64,000 bases of DNA from Pseudotabrizicola sp. Its GTDB lineage: Bacteria > Pseudomonadota > Alphaproteobacteria > Rhodobacterales > Rhodobacteraceae. This document shows, piece after piece, positions 18,157 to 27,403 of this stretch. The first letter of the stretch is position 1. Every line of letters starts with the position of its first letter. Below the pieces are notes generated by a model. The model was given only the letters and a program-made list of their open reading frames with translations, had not been told where the DNA came from and did not search any database. Where the stretch lies: positions 124,001 through 188,000 of the forward strand of contig NZ_JAUXOV010000076.1 in NCBI RefSeq assembly GCF_030684215.1. Reading direction: 5' to 3'. The position numbers and the translations under genes are program-made.

Positions 18157-18197
18157 CGGTTCAGCAAAGACGCCTGCAAGCGCCGATAAGCGACGGC

Positions 18198-20966
18198 TCA
18201 GGACTTTGCCAGATCGCGCAGCACATAGTGCAACACGCCGCCGTGTTCGACATATTCGATCTCGATTTCGGTATCGATACGGCACTTGATCTGGATGGTC
18301 TTTTCGGTGCCATCGGCATACTTGATCGTGCAAGGCACCAACGACAGCGGTTTCAGATCGCCGTCAAGACCGTGGATCGACACCACCTCATCCCCGGTCA
18401 GGTTCAGCGATTTGCGCGTGGCACCTTCGGTGAACTCGAACGGAATCACACCCATACCAACGAGGTTGGAGCGGTGGATACGCTCAAACGATTCCGCGAT
18501 CACCGCCTTGACGCCCAGTAAAGCCGTGCCCTTGGCAGCCCAGTCGCGCGACGAGCCTGCGCCGTATTCGATGCCGCCAAAGATTACCAAAGGCGTGCCC
18601 GCCTCTTGATAGGCCATCGACGCATCATAGATGCTGGTCTGCGCGCCATCAGGGCCCTTGGTATAACCGCCCTCTACATCCGACAGCATCTCGTTCTTGA
18701 TGCGGATGTTGGCAAAGGTGCCGCGCATCATCACTTCATGGTTGCCACGACGCGAGCCGTAAGAGTTGAACTCGGATGTCGGAACCTGACGGTCTGTCAG
18801 ATACTTACCAGCCGGAGTGGATCCTTTGAACGAACCCGCAGGCGAGATGTGGTCAGTGGTGATCATGTCACCCAGCAGTGCCAGAACGCGCGCGCTCTCG
18901 ATGTTCGAAATCACGCCCGGAGTCTTGGACATGCCTTTAAAATAGGGCGGGTTCTGGATGTAGGTGGACGAGGTTGGCCAGTCATAGGTTTCGGAATCCG
19001 TTACCTTCACGGCTTGCCATTTCTCGTCGCCCTTGAACACGTCAGCGTATTTCTTCTGGAATGCCGCCCGCGTGACGACCGCATGCACGGTGTCGGCGAT
19101 TTCCTTGTTGGTGGGCCAGATGTCGCGCAGATAAACCGGATTGCCATCCTTTGACGTGCCGATCGCATCCTTGGTGATGTCGATGTTCATGTCGCCCGCA
19201 AGCGCATAAGCGACGACTAGTGGCGGTGAGGCCAGATAGTTGGCGCGCACATCCGGGCTGATCCGGCCTTCAAAGTTGCGGTTGCCCGACAGAACGGATG
19301 TCGCCACCAGATCACCGTCATTGATGGCCTTGGAAATCGCAGGATCAAGCGGGCCGGAATTGCCGATACATGTGGTGCAGCCATAGCCGACAAGGTTGAA
19401 GCCGACGGCATCCAGGTCTTCTTGCAGACCTGCGGCGTTCAGGTATTCCGACACCACCTGACTGCCCGGTGCCAGCGAGGTTTTCACCCACGGCTTGCGA
19501 TTCAGGCCAAGCGCGCGGGCTTTGCGCGCCACGAGACCCGCGCCGATCATCACATAAGGGTTCGACGTGTTGGTGCATGATGTGATCGAGGCGATCACAA
19601 CTGACCCGTCGCGCAGAACGTAATCCTGGCCCTCAACCGCTGCGGTGGACAGGCCGTCGTGGTTGCCGGGCAGAACCGCCGGGGCAGGGTTGCCGCCTTC
19701 GGCTACCATTTCGGCCTTTTCCAGAACCGGCACTTCGGGAGCTTTACGCATGCCGCGGATATAATCGCCAAATGCCTGTGCGGCGGTGGTCAGGGGCAGG
19801 TAATCCTGCGGACGCTTTGGCCCTGAAATCGCGGGCACGATGGTGCCCATGTCCAACTCCAGCGTGCTGGTGTAGATCGGGCTGTAATCCGCGTCGCGCC
19901 ACATGCCATTGGCTTTGGCATACGCCTCGACCAGTGCAATCCGGGATTCGTCCCGACCAGTCATGTGCAGATAGCGCAGGGTTTCGGCGTCAATCGGGAA
20001 GAAGCCGCAGGTGGCGCCGTATTCTGGGGCCATGTTGGCGATGGTGGCACGGTCGGCCAGCGGCAGCCGGTCCAGCCCGTCGCCATAGAATTCAACGAAC
20101 TTGCTGACAACGCCATGTTTGCGCAGCATTTGCACGACTTTCAGCACCAGATCCGTGGCCGTGGTGCCTTCCATCATCGCGCCCGTCAGCTTGAAGCCGA
20201 CAACCTCGGGGATCAGCATGGATACCGGTTGGCCCAGCATCGCGGCCTCGGCCTCGATGCCGCCCACGCCCCAGCCCAGAACGGCCAGTCCGTTGACCAT
20301 GGTGGTGTGGCTGTCGGTGCCGACAAGCGTGTCAGGGTAAGCGACAGGGTTGCCATCCTGATCGGTATCGGTCCAGACGGTCTGCGCCAGATATTCAAGG
20401 TTCACCTGATGGCAGATGCCGGTGCCCGGTGGCACCACGCGGAAATTGTTGAACGCGTTCTGACCCCATTTCAGGAAAACATAACGCTCCATATTCCGTT
20501 CATATTCGCGGTCAACGTTGGCCTGAAATGCGCGCGGAGTGCCGAATTCGTCGATCATGACCGAGTGGTCGATGACCAGATCGACCGGGTTCAGCGGGTT
20601 GATCTTTTGCGCATTGCCGCCAAGGCCAAGGATGCCATCGCGCATCGCGGCAAGGTCAACCACAGCGGGAACGCCAGTGAAATCCTGCATCAGCACGCGG
20701 GCCGGACGGTAAGCGATCTCGCGCGGGTTCTTGCCGCCCAGCTTGCCCCAATCGGAAAACGCCTTGATGTCGTCAACCGAGACGGTCTTACCATCCTCAA
20801 ACCGCAGCATGTTTTCCAGCACCACTTTAAGCGCGGCAGGAAGGCGTGAGAATTCGCCCAAGCCCGCGGCCTCGGCTGCGGGGATCGAGTAATAGCTGAC
20901 GGTCTGGCCGCCCGCTGTCAGGGATTTGCGGGTTTTCTGGCTGTCATGTCCGACGGTGACGGTCAT
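18198..20966 (-). CDS. acnA: Aconitate hydratase A
   Basis: 922 residues, matching the AcnA/IRP1 type. The [4Fe-4S] ligands are in SCTNTSNPYVMIGAG (about residue 465) and GCTTCIGNSGP (about 535). The C-terminal swivel domain has GGIEYGAGSSRDWAAKG with the substrate-binding SSRDW. It interconverts citrate and isocitrate in the TCA cycle. A tandem 10-base repeat lies upstream at 21042-21061 and may be an operator. Confidence 0.97.
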   Translation of the reverse strand: MTVTVGHDSQKTRKSLTAGGQTVSYYSIPAAEAAGLGEFSRLPAALKVVLENMLRFEDGKTVSVDDIKAFSDWGKLGGKNPREIAYRPARVLMQDFTGVPAVVDLAAMRDGILGLGGNAQKINPLNPVDLVIDHSVMIDEFGTPRAFQANVDREYERNMERYVFLKWGQNAFNNFRVVPPGTGICHQVNLEYLAQTVWTDTDQDGNPVAYPDTLVGTDSHTTMVNGLAVLGWGVGGIEAEAAMLGQPVSMLIPEVVGFKLTGAMMEGTTATDLVLKVVQMLRKHGVVSKFVEFYGDGLDRLPLADRATIANMAPEYGATCGFFPIDAETLRYLHMTGRDESRIALVEAYAKANGMWRDADYSPIYTSTLELDMGTIVPAISGPKRPQDYLPLTTAAQAFGDYIRGMRKAPEVPVLEKAEMVAEGGNPAPAVLPGNHDGLSTAAVEGQDYVLRDGSVVIASITSCTNTSNPYVMIGAGLVARKARALGLNRKPWVKTSLAPGSQVVSEYLNAAGLQEDLDAVGFNLVGYGCTTCIGNSGPLDPAISKAINDGDLVATSVLSGNRNFEGRISPDVRANYLASPPLVVAYALAGDMNIDITKDAIGTSKDGNPVYLRDIWPTNKEIADTVHAVVTRAAFQKKYADVFKGDEKWQAVKVTDSETYDWPTSSTYIQNPPYFKGMSKTPGVISNIESARVLALLGDMITTDHISPAGSFKGSTPAGKYLTDRQVPTSEFNSYGSRRGNHEVMMRGTFANIRIKNEMLSDVEGGYTKGPDGAQTSIYDASMAYQEAGTPLVIFGGIEYGAGSSRDWAAKGTALLGVKAVIAESFERIHRSNLVGMGVIPFEFTEGATRKSLNLTGDEVVSIHGLDGDLKPLSLVPCTIKYADGTEKTIQIKCRIDTEIEIEYVEHGGVLHYVLRDLAKS

Positions 20967-21041
20967 TTTGGGCCTCTTGGCTATGGGATGGGGAATGGCT
21001 TAAGGTCGGGTTCGGCGGGTTAAGCCGGGGAATCGCTGGCT

Positions 21042-21061
21042 TTGTATACCATTGTATGCCA
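21042..21061. promoter_or_regulatory. Tandem 10-base repeat upstream of acnA
   Basis: TTGTATACCA is followed immediately by TTGTATGCCA, one mismatch, exactly one helical turn apart; the first contains the palindrome GTATAC. It lies about 75 bases before acnA and about 150 before the divergent DUF1223 gene. It may be a regulator site or part of the acnA promoter; neither is proven. Confidence 0.4.
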
Positions 21062-21208
21062 AGAATCCAGCCCTCGTTTCAGTGAACTTGTGTTGATCTT
21101 GCCATGATTTCTCAGCGTTTGTGAATTGATCAGGCACTCGCAAAACCTTGATTGGCGGCTCATCGGGCTAGTCTGTAGAACGAATGAACAAGTTTGGGGA
21201 TGATATAC

Positions 21209-21913
21209 GTGACGATGCGACATTTGGTCAGCGCGACTCTTGGGCTCTGGATCGGCGTTTCCGGGGCAGCTTTGGCGCAAACATCGCCTGTTGTCGTAGA
21301 GCTTTACACATCACAAGGCTGTTCGTCTTGCCCCCCGGCCGATGAATTCATGGAACAATTGGTCAAAAGCCCTGACGTGATCGCCCTGTCTTTGCACGTC
21401 GATTATTGGGATTATATTGGTTGGCGCGATACCTTTGGCAACCCGGCCTTTACCCAGCGCCAGAAAGCCTATGCCAAGGCGGTGGGCAGCCGGATGATCT
21501 ATACGCCGCAAATGATTGTCGGCGGGCAAGACCGGGTAGAGGGCAATGACCCGGCGCAGGTGGCCGAAGCGATACGCCGTCATCAGGCGCAGGTCAGCCC
21601 GGTGCGGCTGAGTGTGACGCGCGACGGAGATCGCATTGTCATCAAGGCCGAGGCCAATCCTCCCCTGTCAAAAAACGCCCGTATTCAGGTGATCCGCTAC
21701 ACGCCCGAAGCCACGGTCGCGATTGGCCGGGGCGAGAATGAGGGGCGCGAGGTAACCTATACCAACATCGTGACCGACTGGCGGGCGATTGCCGACTGGC
21801 CGGGCGTGACCCCGTTTGAGATGACGGCGGAAGTTTCAGGCTCTGACCCGGTGGTGGTGATCGTGCAGACCGAAGGCCCGGCGAATGTTCTGGCGGCGGC
21901 GGTGGTGAAATAA
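21209..21913 (+). CDS. Secreted DUF1223 thioredoxin-like protein
   Basis: About 234 residues. Signal peptide LVSATLGLWIGVSGAALA, then VVVELYTSQGCSSCPPADEF with a CxxC. This is the DUF1223 family, a thioredoxin-like fold of unknown function in the periplasm. The start is uncertain: GTG at 21209 has GGGGA at a good distance, while ATG 21200 and ATG 21215 are also in frame. The gene is divergent from acnA. Confidence 0.85.
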   Translation: MTMRHLVSATLGLWIGVSGAALAQTSPVVVELYTSQGCSSCPPADEFMEQLVKSPDVIALSLHVDYWDYIGWRDTFGNPAFTQRQKAYAKAVGSRMIYTPQMIVGGQDRVEGNDPAQVAEAIRRHQAQVSPVRLSVTRDGDRIVIKAEANPPLSKNARIQVIRYTPEATVAIGRGENEGREVTYTNIVTDWRAIADWPGVTPFEMTAEVSGSDPVVVIVQTEGPANVLAAAVVK

Positions 21914-21916
21914 GCC

Positions 21917-22798
21917 TTACGGCTTCCAGCGGCGGTGAATCCAGAACCACTGTTCGGGGTATTTGCGAATCAAACGCTCCAGATTGTCATTCAACGCTTG
22001 AGTCATTTCCTCGGGCGTCGAAGGCTGGATCGGTGGATCGACAATGATCTGGAACGACAAGCCATCCGGCTGGCGGATCGCATAGGTCGGGATCAGCATG
22101 GCATCATATTTCAGCGCCATATCTGCGGCAGACAGCGCCGTCAGCGCCTCTTGCCCGAAAAATGTCAGCTTCACACCCTTGTGCATGCGCTGATCGGGCA
22201 AAATGCCCAACATCCCACCACCGCGCAGGTGTTTCAACATCTGCCCCATGCCTGCGCGCCCGCGTTCAAAGATTGGCTGACCGATGGTGCCGATGGCCTG
22301 CACATAATGATCGTTGAACCACGGGTTCGACATCGGGCGATACAGCGCGCCAAGCGAATAGCCCCGCGCGATCAGCGCCGCGCGCACCGCATCGTAATTG
22401 CCGAAATGCCCGGTGGCGAGGATGACGGGCTGTCCGGCTTGATGCGCGGCCTCAAGGGCTGCCACACCGTCGCCCGTCAGGGGCAGTTCGGTGGTGCGGG
22501 CGATAAACTCGGCGCCGGAATAGATCTCGATCACAGTGCGTCCGATGTTTTCGGGCACGCGGGCAACCATGTGGTCGATCTGGTCAGCGGGCAGGTCGGG
22601 CAAGGTCAGTGCCAGATTGTCACGGATGCGTTTTGGCCACCCCGCCAGCGGGGCGACAATGCGCGCCATGACCCAGCCACATAGCGGCACGCGCCAGCGA
22701 TAGGGCAGTGCCAGAAGCAGCCACAGCACCGTGCGGATGGCACGATCCGTCAACCACTGGCCCCAGGTGCCGTTTATATGCGCGTCTTTGTCGATCAT
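21917..22798 (-). CDS. Lipid A biosynthesis-type lauroyl acyltransferase
   Basis: 293 residues from the ATG at 22798; ATG 22831 or 22858 would extend it into the upstream gene. A membrane-near N-terminus leads to the acyltransferase signature H-X4-D (GHFGNYD, His131 and Asp136), then ALYRPMSNPWF and GILPDQR. It fits the LpxL/HtrB family that adds secondary acyl chains to lipid A at the inner membrane. It starts 10 bases after the EamA gene, so the two are likely co-transcribed. Confidence 0.88.
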   Translation of the reverse strand: MIDKDAHINGTWGQWLTDRAIRTVLWLLLALPYRWRVPLCGWVMARIVAPLAGWPKRIRDNLALTLPDLPADQIDHMVARVPENIGRTVIEIYSGAEFIARTTELPLTGDGVAALEAAHQAGQPVILATGHFGNYDAVRAALIARGYSLGALYRPMSNPWFNDHYVQAIGTIGQPIFERGRAGMGQMLKHLRGGGMLGILPDQRMHKGVKLTFFGQEALTALSAADMALKYDAMLIPTYAIRQPDGLSFQIIVDPPIQPSTPEEMTQALNDNLERLIRKYPEQWFWIHRRWKP

Positions 22799-22808
22799 CG
22801 GGTCCGTG

Positions 22809-23693
22809 TTACAGGCTTTGGGATGCGCCATGCACCCGTGTTTCGCGGTGCCAGACATAAAGTCCTGCCACCACGATCACAAGCGCGCCGATGATGGTCG
22901 CCAGATCAGGAACCTCATTGAAGAACACATAGCCCCATCCAGCGGCAAAAATCAGCCCGACATAGGCAAAGGGCGCGACACTGCCCGCTTCGGCCAGTGT
23001 GAACGCGCGGATCAGGGCCAGTTGTGCCAAAGTGCCTAAAATGCCGATCAGCGCAAACAGCGGCCAGTCGGGCATGGGCACCGGCACCCAGACAAACGGC
23101 AGGCTGACCGAGGTGACAGCCATGCCGAACAGCGCGGCAAGAATCATCGGTGTCCACGCTGTTTCAAGCGGGCCAAGGCGGCGGGTCAGCAGGGCGTTGA
23201 CTGAATAGAATGCCGCCGCCGCGAGCGGCAAAAGGGCGGCAGGGGTAAACACCGACAGGCCGGGGCGGATGATGATCAGTGCGCCGATCAGCGCCGCCAC
23301 CACCCCAGCAACCCGGCGCGGGCCAAGACGCTCGCCCAGAAACAGCGCAGCCCCCAGCGTGATCAGCACCGGGTTCAGGTCAGCCAAAGCGGTGGCCTCT
23401 GCCAGACCAATAAACGGCAGGGCCGAGAAAAAGCAGGCAATCGCCCCAAGCTGGCAGGCCGAGCGGATGAGGTGCAGCATCGGCCACTGTGTGCGCAACA
23501 TCAGCGGCAGGCGCGGGCCCAGCAGCACCGCCACGATCAGCACCTGACCGGCAAAACGCGCCCAGATCACCTGCGGAACGGGATAGCGTGCGATTAGCCC
23601 CTTTGCGGCGGCATCCATCGCGCTAAAGCAGAAAATCGCCAGAATCATCAACAGGATGCCGCTCTTGGTGTCTTTGAGTGTGGGCAGGGTCAT
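22809..23693 (-). CDS. EamA/DMT-family membrane exporter
   Basis: 294 residues, ten predicted spans in two EamA repeats. It starts LKDTKSGILLMILAIFCFSAMD, contains AEATALADLNPVLITLGAALFLGE at the end of repeat one, and SVAPFAYVGLIFAAGWGYVFF in repeat two. Unrelated in detail to the paralogue at 5162-6100. Substrate unknown. Confidence 0.88.
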   Translation of the reverse strand: MTLPTLKDTKSGILLMILAIFCFSAMDAAAKGLIARYPVPQVIWARFAGQVLIVAVLLGPRLPLMLRTQWPMLHLIRSACQLGAIACFFSALPFIGLAEATALADLNPVLITLGAALFLGERLGPRRVAGVVAALIGALIIIRPGLSVFTPAALLPLAAAAFYSVNALLTRRLGPLETAWTPMILAALFGMAVTSVSLPFVWVPVPMPDWPLFALIGILGTLAQLALIRAFTLAEAGSVAPFAYVGLIFAAGWGYVFFNEVPDLATIIGALVIVVAGLYVWHRETRVHGASQSL

Positions 23694-23766
23694 GGCACGT
23701 CCTTTGGGCGGACGCTATCTTGCGGCAGCGGGGTTCACAACCCCGCGCACCGGCCTGTGTTCTGGG

Positions 23767-24846
23767 TCAATCTTCATCCCTGTTCATAACGATTTCGCCT
23801 GCGCCCTCCAACTGGCGGATGGTGTTCACAACCGTGGTCATCGCCTCCTCGGCGTCTTTTTCCTTGACCTTTCCGCGCGCAGCCATGTCTTCGCGGATGG
23901 TCTGGGCCATCCGCTGCGACATGTTGGCCAGAAAAAACTCTACCGTAGCGGCCTGCTTCGGATGGGCCTGCGCTGCGGTAAATGCGGTGACCAGCATCGT
24001 TGCCTCTACCATGCGGACAATTTTCGGAATGTCGCGCGGCATGATCCGGGTGGGAATATGGGCAAAGGTAAAGATCGCCTTGCGCACCTGTTCAGCGAAA
24101 TCTGAATCCTCTGCGTCAAGCCCGGTCAGGACATCATCACGCGTGGCGGCGGTTGAGACGTTCAGGATTGCGCCAACCCGTTCCACAGGCCCCGCGTCAA
24201 AGGCGCGGGCGGGCTGGGCGTCAAGCTGGCTGGCCAGCGATTGCCCGATACGGCGCACGGTTTCAGGGTCCACCTGACCCGTTAATGACACGGCATAGGC
24301 CACCCGGCGGGCCTTGTCGCCGGGCAGACGGCCCAGCAGTTCAGCGGCTTTGGGCACCGGCAGCTTCGACAGCATGACGGCGGCCACTTCAACACTTTCC
24401 GCCTCCAGCACCGGCAAAATACGCTCTGCCGGCAACACCATCAGCCGTTCCCACGGGTCGCCCTTGCCTGCCGCACCCGCAAGACGGCGCAGACGGCTGG
24501 CGGCATTCGGGCTGATGTGACCATCCATCATGGTCAGCGCGCCATCTATCCCGCCTGGAAAAGACAGCCCCACCTCCTCCAGCTCGGTCATGAATTCTTC
24601 AACCACCTGTGCCAGCGTGTTGCGGTCCACCAGACGCATCAGACCAATCTGTTCGGTGAGTGACGCCTGCATATGTTCGGGAAGTGATGCCACAGGAATA
24701 GACCCGCCTTCTGCAAGCATCAGACGCACAATGATGGCCGCCTTTTCGCGCGCAGTGGGCTGGCGACGTTCGCCACCGGAACCAAGTGAAATGGCGCGCT
24801 GCACCGGGGTAATGCGCGCCAAAGCCTTGCCAAAATTATCCGCCAT
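23767..24846 (-). CDS. fliG: FliG-family flagellar motor switch protein, solitary
   Basis: 359 residues from the ATG with GGGGAC upstream. Three FliG domains can be traced: N-terminal (REKAAIIVRLMLAEGG), middle (ESVEVAAVMLSKLPVPKAAELL) and C-terminal (FFLANMSQRMAQTIREDM, AGEIVM). FliG forms the rotor ring that contacts the stator. Two oddities: no other flagellar gene is nearby, and the middle-domain EHPQ motif reads ESVE. It may be the genuine FliG displaced from the cluster, or a divergent copy. Confidence 0.82.
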   Translation of the reverse strand: MADNFGKALARITPVQRAISLGSGGERRQPTAREKAAIIVRLMLAEGGSIPVASLPEHMQASLTEQIGLMRLVDRNTLAQVVEEFMTELEEVGLSFPGGIDGALTMMDGHISPNAASRLRRLAGAAGKGDPWERLMVLPAERILPVLEAESVEVAAVMLSKLPVPKAAELLGRLPGDKARRVAYAVSLTGQVDPETVRRIGQSLASQLDAQPARAFDAGPVERVGAILNVSTAATRDDVLTGLDAEDSDFAEQVRKAIFTFAHIPTRIMPRDIPKIVRMVEATMLVTAFTAAQAHPKQAATVEFFLANMSQRMAQTIREDMAARGKVKEKDAEEAMTTVVNTIRQLEGAGEIVMNRDED

Positions 24847-24917
24847 CTTTGTCCCCATTCTGGTCAGCCTGCCGGAGCAGGTTGTCACGCCGGGGTTAAG
24901 GACGGATTACGGACGGC

Positions 24918-25079
24918 TCAGGTTGTCGGTGCCAGGACGCATTCGCCTTTGGCCTGATCCCAGCTTGTACCCTCTTTGCAGGACGAGGCGGTGATTTCCT
25001 TGTGGCCCGAGCAATAGGCCATCGACATCGACGGCAGCAGCATGAGTGCAATGACGGCGGTGGTGATTTTGGTTTTCAT
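24918..25079 (-). CDS. Small secreted Cys-containing protein
   Basis: 53 residues. Signal peptide KITTAVIALMLLPSMSMA leaves a mature peptide of about 32 residues with three Cys (AYCSGHKEITASSCKEG, KGECVLAPTT). The spacing CxxG..C....W......C recalls small chitin-binding-like modules, but this is speculative. AAGGA lies 6 bases before the ATG. It follows purB in orientation but is read from the far side of a 107-base gap. Confidence 0.7.
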   Translation of the reverse strand: MKTKITTAVIALMLLPSMSMAYCSGHKEITASSCKEGTSWDQAKGECVLAPTT

Positions 25080-25186
25080 CAGTCGTCCTTCCCATGGTGT
25101 TTTCATGAACCCAAAAGGTAGCACGGTTTTTTCAACATCAATGATGGATTTTGGCGAGGCATCGAACCCCGCCAATCACGCTTTCG

Positions 25187-26491
25187 TTACGCGCCAAAAA
25201 CCCGCGAGAAAATCGTGTCGACATGCTTAGTATGATAGCCAAGGTCGAACTTTTCTTCGATCTGTGCAGGTGTCAGTGCCGCCAGAACCTCGACGTCATT
25301 CAGCAATTCTGTCTTAAAATCAGCGCCTTGTTCCCAGACCTTCATAGCGTTTCGCTGCACCAGACGATAGCTGTCTTCGCGCGACACACCTGCCTGGGTC
25401 AGCGCCAGCAGCACACGCTGGCTCATCACCAGGCCACGGAACTTGTTCATGTTCCGCATCATGTTTTCCGGGTAAACCACCAGCTTTTCGACAACATTTG
25501 CCAGACGGTGCAGGGCGAAATCCAATGTGATGGTGGCATCAGGGCCAATCGCGCGCTCGACGCTTGAATGGCTGATATCACGCTCATGCCACAGCGCCAC
25601 ATTCTCCATCGCCGGCACCACGGCCATGCGGACCAGACGCGCAAGGCCGGTCAGGTTTTCGGTCAGCACCGGGTTGCGTTTGTGCGGCATGGCCGAACTG
25701 CCCTTCTGGCCGGGGCTGAAGAACTCTTCCGCCTCCAGCACTTCGGTGCGCTGCATGTGGCGGAATTCGGTGGCGATATTCTCGATGCTGCTGGCAATCA
25801 CGCCAAGGGTCGCAAAGAACATTGCGTGACGGTCGCGCGGGATGACCTGGGTGGAAATCGGTTCCGGCGTCAAGCCCAGTTGCGCGCAGACATGCTCCTC
25901 AACCCGCGGATCGATATTGGCAAAGGTGCCGACCGCGCCCGAAATTGCCCCCGTCGCCACTTCGGCGCGCGCATTGATCAGGCGCGCCCGACCACGCGCC
26001 ATTTCGGCGTAAAAGCGCGCAAAGGTCAGGCCCATGGTGGTGGGCTCGGCATGGATGCCGTGGCTGCGGCCGATACGGACCGTGTCTTTGTGCTCAAACG
26101 CGCGCGCCTTCAGCGCGGCCAGAACCCGGTCAACGCCCACCAACAACAGATCAGCGGCACGCACCAGTTGCACGTTCAGCGTGGTGTCCAGCACATCAGA
26201 ACTGGTCATGCCCTGATGCACAAAGCGCGCATCATCGGCGCCAATATGTTCGGCCAGATGGGTCAGGAAAGCGATGACATCATGCTTGGTCACGGCCTCG
26301 ATCTCGTCGATCCGCGCCACGTCAAACTCTACATCCTTCGCGCGCCAGACCGCTTCAGCATTGGCGCGCGGGATCACGCCCAGATCGGCCATGGCATCGC
26401 AGGCATGGGCCTCGATCTCATACCAGATGCGGAATTTCGTGGCGGGCGACCAGAGGGCAACCATCTCGGGGCGGGAATAACGCGGGATCAT
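25187..26491 (-). CDS. purB: Adenylosuccinate lyase
   Basis: 434 residues starting MIPRYSRPEMVALWSP, which matches the family; the frame extends upstream without protein-like sequence. The fumarase/lyase signature is GQKGSSAMPHKRNP, and TSSDVLDTTLNVQL is the second conserved block. It acts twice in purine synthesis, on SAICAR and on adenylosuccinate. Confidence 0.96.
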   Translation of the reverse strand: MIPRYSRPEMVALWSPATKFRIWYEIEAHACDAMADLGVIPRANAEAVWRAKDVEFDVARIDEIEAVTKHDVIAFLTHLAEHIGADDARFVHQGMTSSDVLDTTLNVQLVRAADLLLVGVDRVLAALKARAFEHKDTVRIGRSHGIHAEPTTMGLTFARFYAEMARGRARLINARAEVATGAISGAVGTFANIDPRVEEHVCAQLGLTPEPISTQVIPRDRHAMFFATLGVIASSIENIATEFRHMQRTEVLEAEEFFSPGQKGSSAMPHKRNPVLTENLTGLARLVRMAVVPAMENVALWHERDISHSSVERAIGPDATITLDFALHRLANVVEKLVVYPENMMRNMNKFRGLVMSQRVLLALTQAGVSREDSYRLVQRNAMKVWEQGADFKTELLNDVEVLAALTPAQIEEKFDLGYHTKHVDTIFSRVFGA

Positions 26492-26569
26492 CACGAACCT
26501 ATCATTGGAAAGGGGGTGCGCGGTCCCCTTAGACTGCGCAACACGGTGACGCAAGGCAAAGGGGACCGG

Positions 26570-26893
26570 ATGCTGCGAATAGGGTTGGCCTTGATGCTTT
26601 GGCCGGGGGTGGTGTTTGCGGATGACTGGCAAACGCTGTCGGGGCCACAAATCGCTGATGCGCTGACCTCACGCGTGGTGGTGTTTCCAGAAGGCGTTGC
26701 GCAATACTTTCTCGACGATGGCCGCACCGTGCGCGCCGGGGCCTGGGGCGAATGGCGGGTGGACTTGGACCGCTATTGTGAAAGCTGGTCCGGGAAACGC
26801 CCGATCTGCGCCGAAGTCGACAGCGACGGCAGCTATCTGCGCTTTCGCGAAGACAGCGGCTTCATCCGATCCGGGCGCTACGGCGACCTATAG
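26570..26893 (+). CDS. Secreted protein of unknown function
   Basis: 107 residues. Signal peptide IGLALMLWPGVVFA precedes DDWQTLSGPQIADALTSR. The mature part is rich in Trp, Arg and Asp (GAWGEWRVDLDRYCESW, with two Cys). GGGGACC precedes the ATG. It is divergent from purB and its last six bases overlap the convergent GNAT gene. The LSG-x-I-x-x-AL pattern with C-terminal basic and aromatic residues resembles small periplasmic proteins of Rhodobacterales with no known role. Confidence 0.72.
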   Translation: MLRIGLALMLWPGVVFADDWQTLSGPQIADALTSRVVVFPEGVAQYFLDDGRTVRAGAWGEWRVDLDRYCESWSGKRPICAEVDSDGSYLRFREDSGFIRSGRYGDL

Positions 26894-27331
26894 TGTCAGA
26901 CGATATCGGATGTGGCCATCCTCGTGGCAAAAGCTGTCGTAAAGCCGGCGCGCCGCCGTGTTGTCATGGTTGGTGTGCCAGTACAGCCGGTGCCATCCTT
27001 GCTGGCGGCCAAGCGCGATCAGATCCTCGATCAGCGCCCGGCCTACCCCCTTGCCCCGTGCGGCCTGCGCCACAAACAGATCCTCCAAATACACATCCTC
27101 CCCCGCCACCCAGGTCGAGCAATGCGGGTGATGAATGGCAAAGCCCAGCAACGTGTCGCCCTCGAACGCCAGACGGCAGGTCATAAGGTGCCCCGGATCA
27201 CCACAGCGCGCCCATGTCGCCGCCGTCACCTCTGGCGGCAGGGTGACGTCATAGAATGCCAGATAATCCCGCCAAAGCCCGCGCCAGGCCTGTTCGTCCG
27301 TGGCGGACGCTCTGCGAATGACAATGCTCAC
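26888..27331 (-). CDS. GNAT-family N-acetyltransferase
   Basis: 147 residues. Acetyl-CoA site motif ARGKGVGRALIEDL (R/Q-x-x-G-x-G/A) and HTNHDNTAARRLYDSF, the typical GNAT C-terminal block. The start is GTG with AAGGG about 7 bases upstream; a stop codon precedes it closely. Substrate unknown. Confidence 0.88.
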   Translation of the reverse strand: MSIVIRRASATDEQAWRGLWRDYLAFYDVTLPPEVTAATWARCGDPGHLMTCRLAFEGDTLLGFAIHHPHCSTWVAGEDVYLEDLFVAQAARGKGVGRALIEDLIALGRQQGWHRLYWHTNHDNTAARRLYDSFCHEDGHIRYRLTL

Positions 27332-27340
27332 TCCTTTGCC

Positions 27341-27389
27341 CTTTCATCTTGGCAAGAATACTCCGGGGGTCGGGGGTCAGCGCCCCCGG
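27341..27389 (-). repeat. Dispersed intergenic element, copy B
   Basis: On the minus strand: CCGGGGGCGCTGACCCCCG hairpin-forming segment, then CCCCCGGAGTATTC, then CCAAGATGAAAG. It shares the GAGTATT and CAAGATGAAA blocks with copy A at 11174-11207. It fills the gap between the M20 peptidase stop and the GNAT start. Confidence 0.5.
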
Positions 27390-27403
27390 CCTGTCCGACA
27401 GGC

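Noticed and set aside
16506-18179. 557-codon minus-strand frame across ccmC-ccmG
   Set aside because: Antisense shadow; rich in Arg, His, Pro and Gln as expected of reverse frames, and covers five well-supported genes.
25568-26569. Plus-strand frame of ~330 codons opposite purB
   Set aside because: It is the antisense shadow of purB in a high-GC genome; only its last part from 26570 has a ribosome site and signal peptide.
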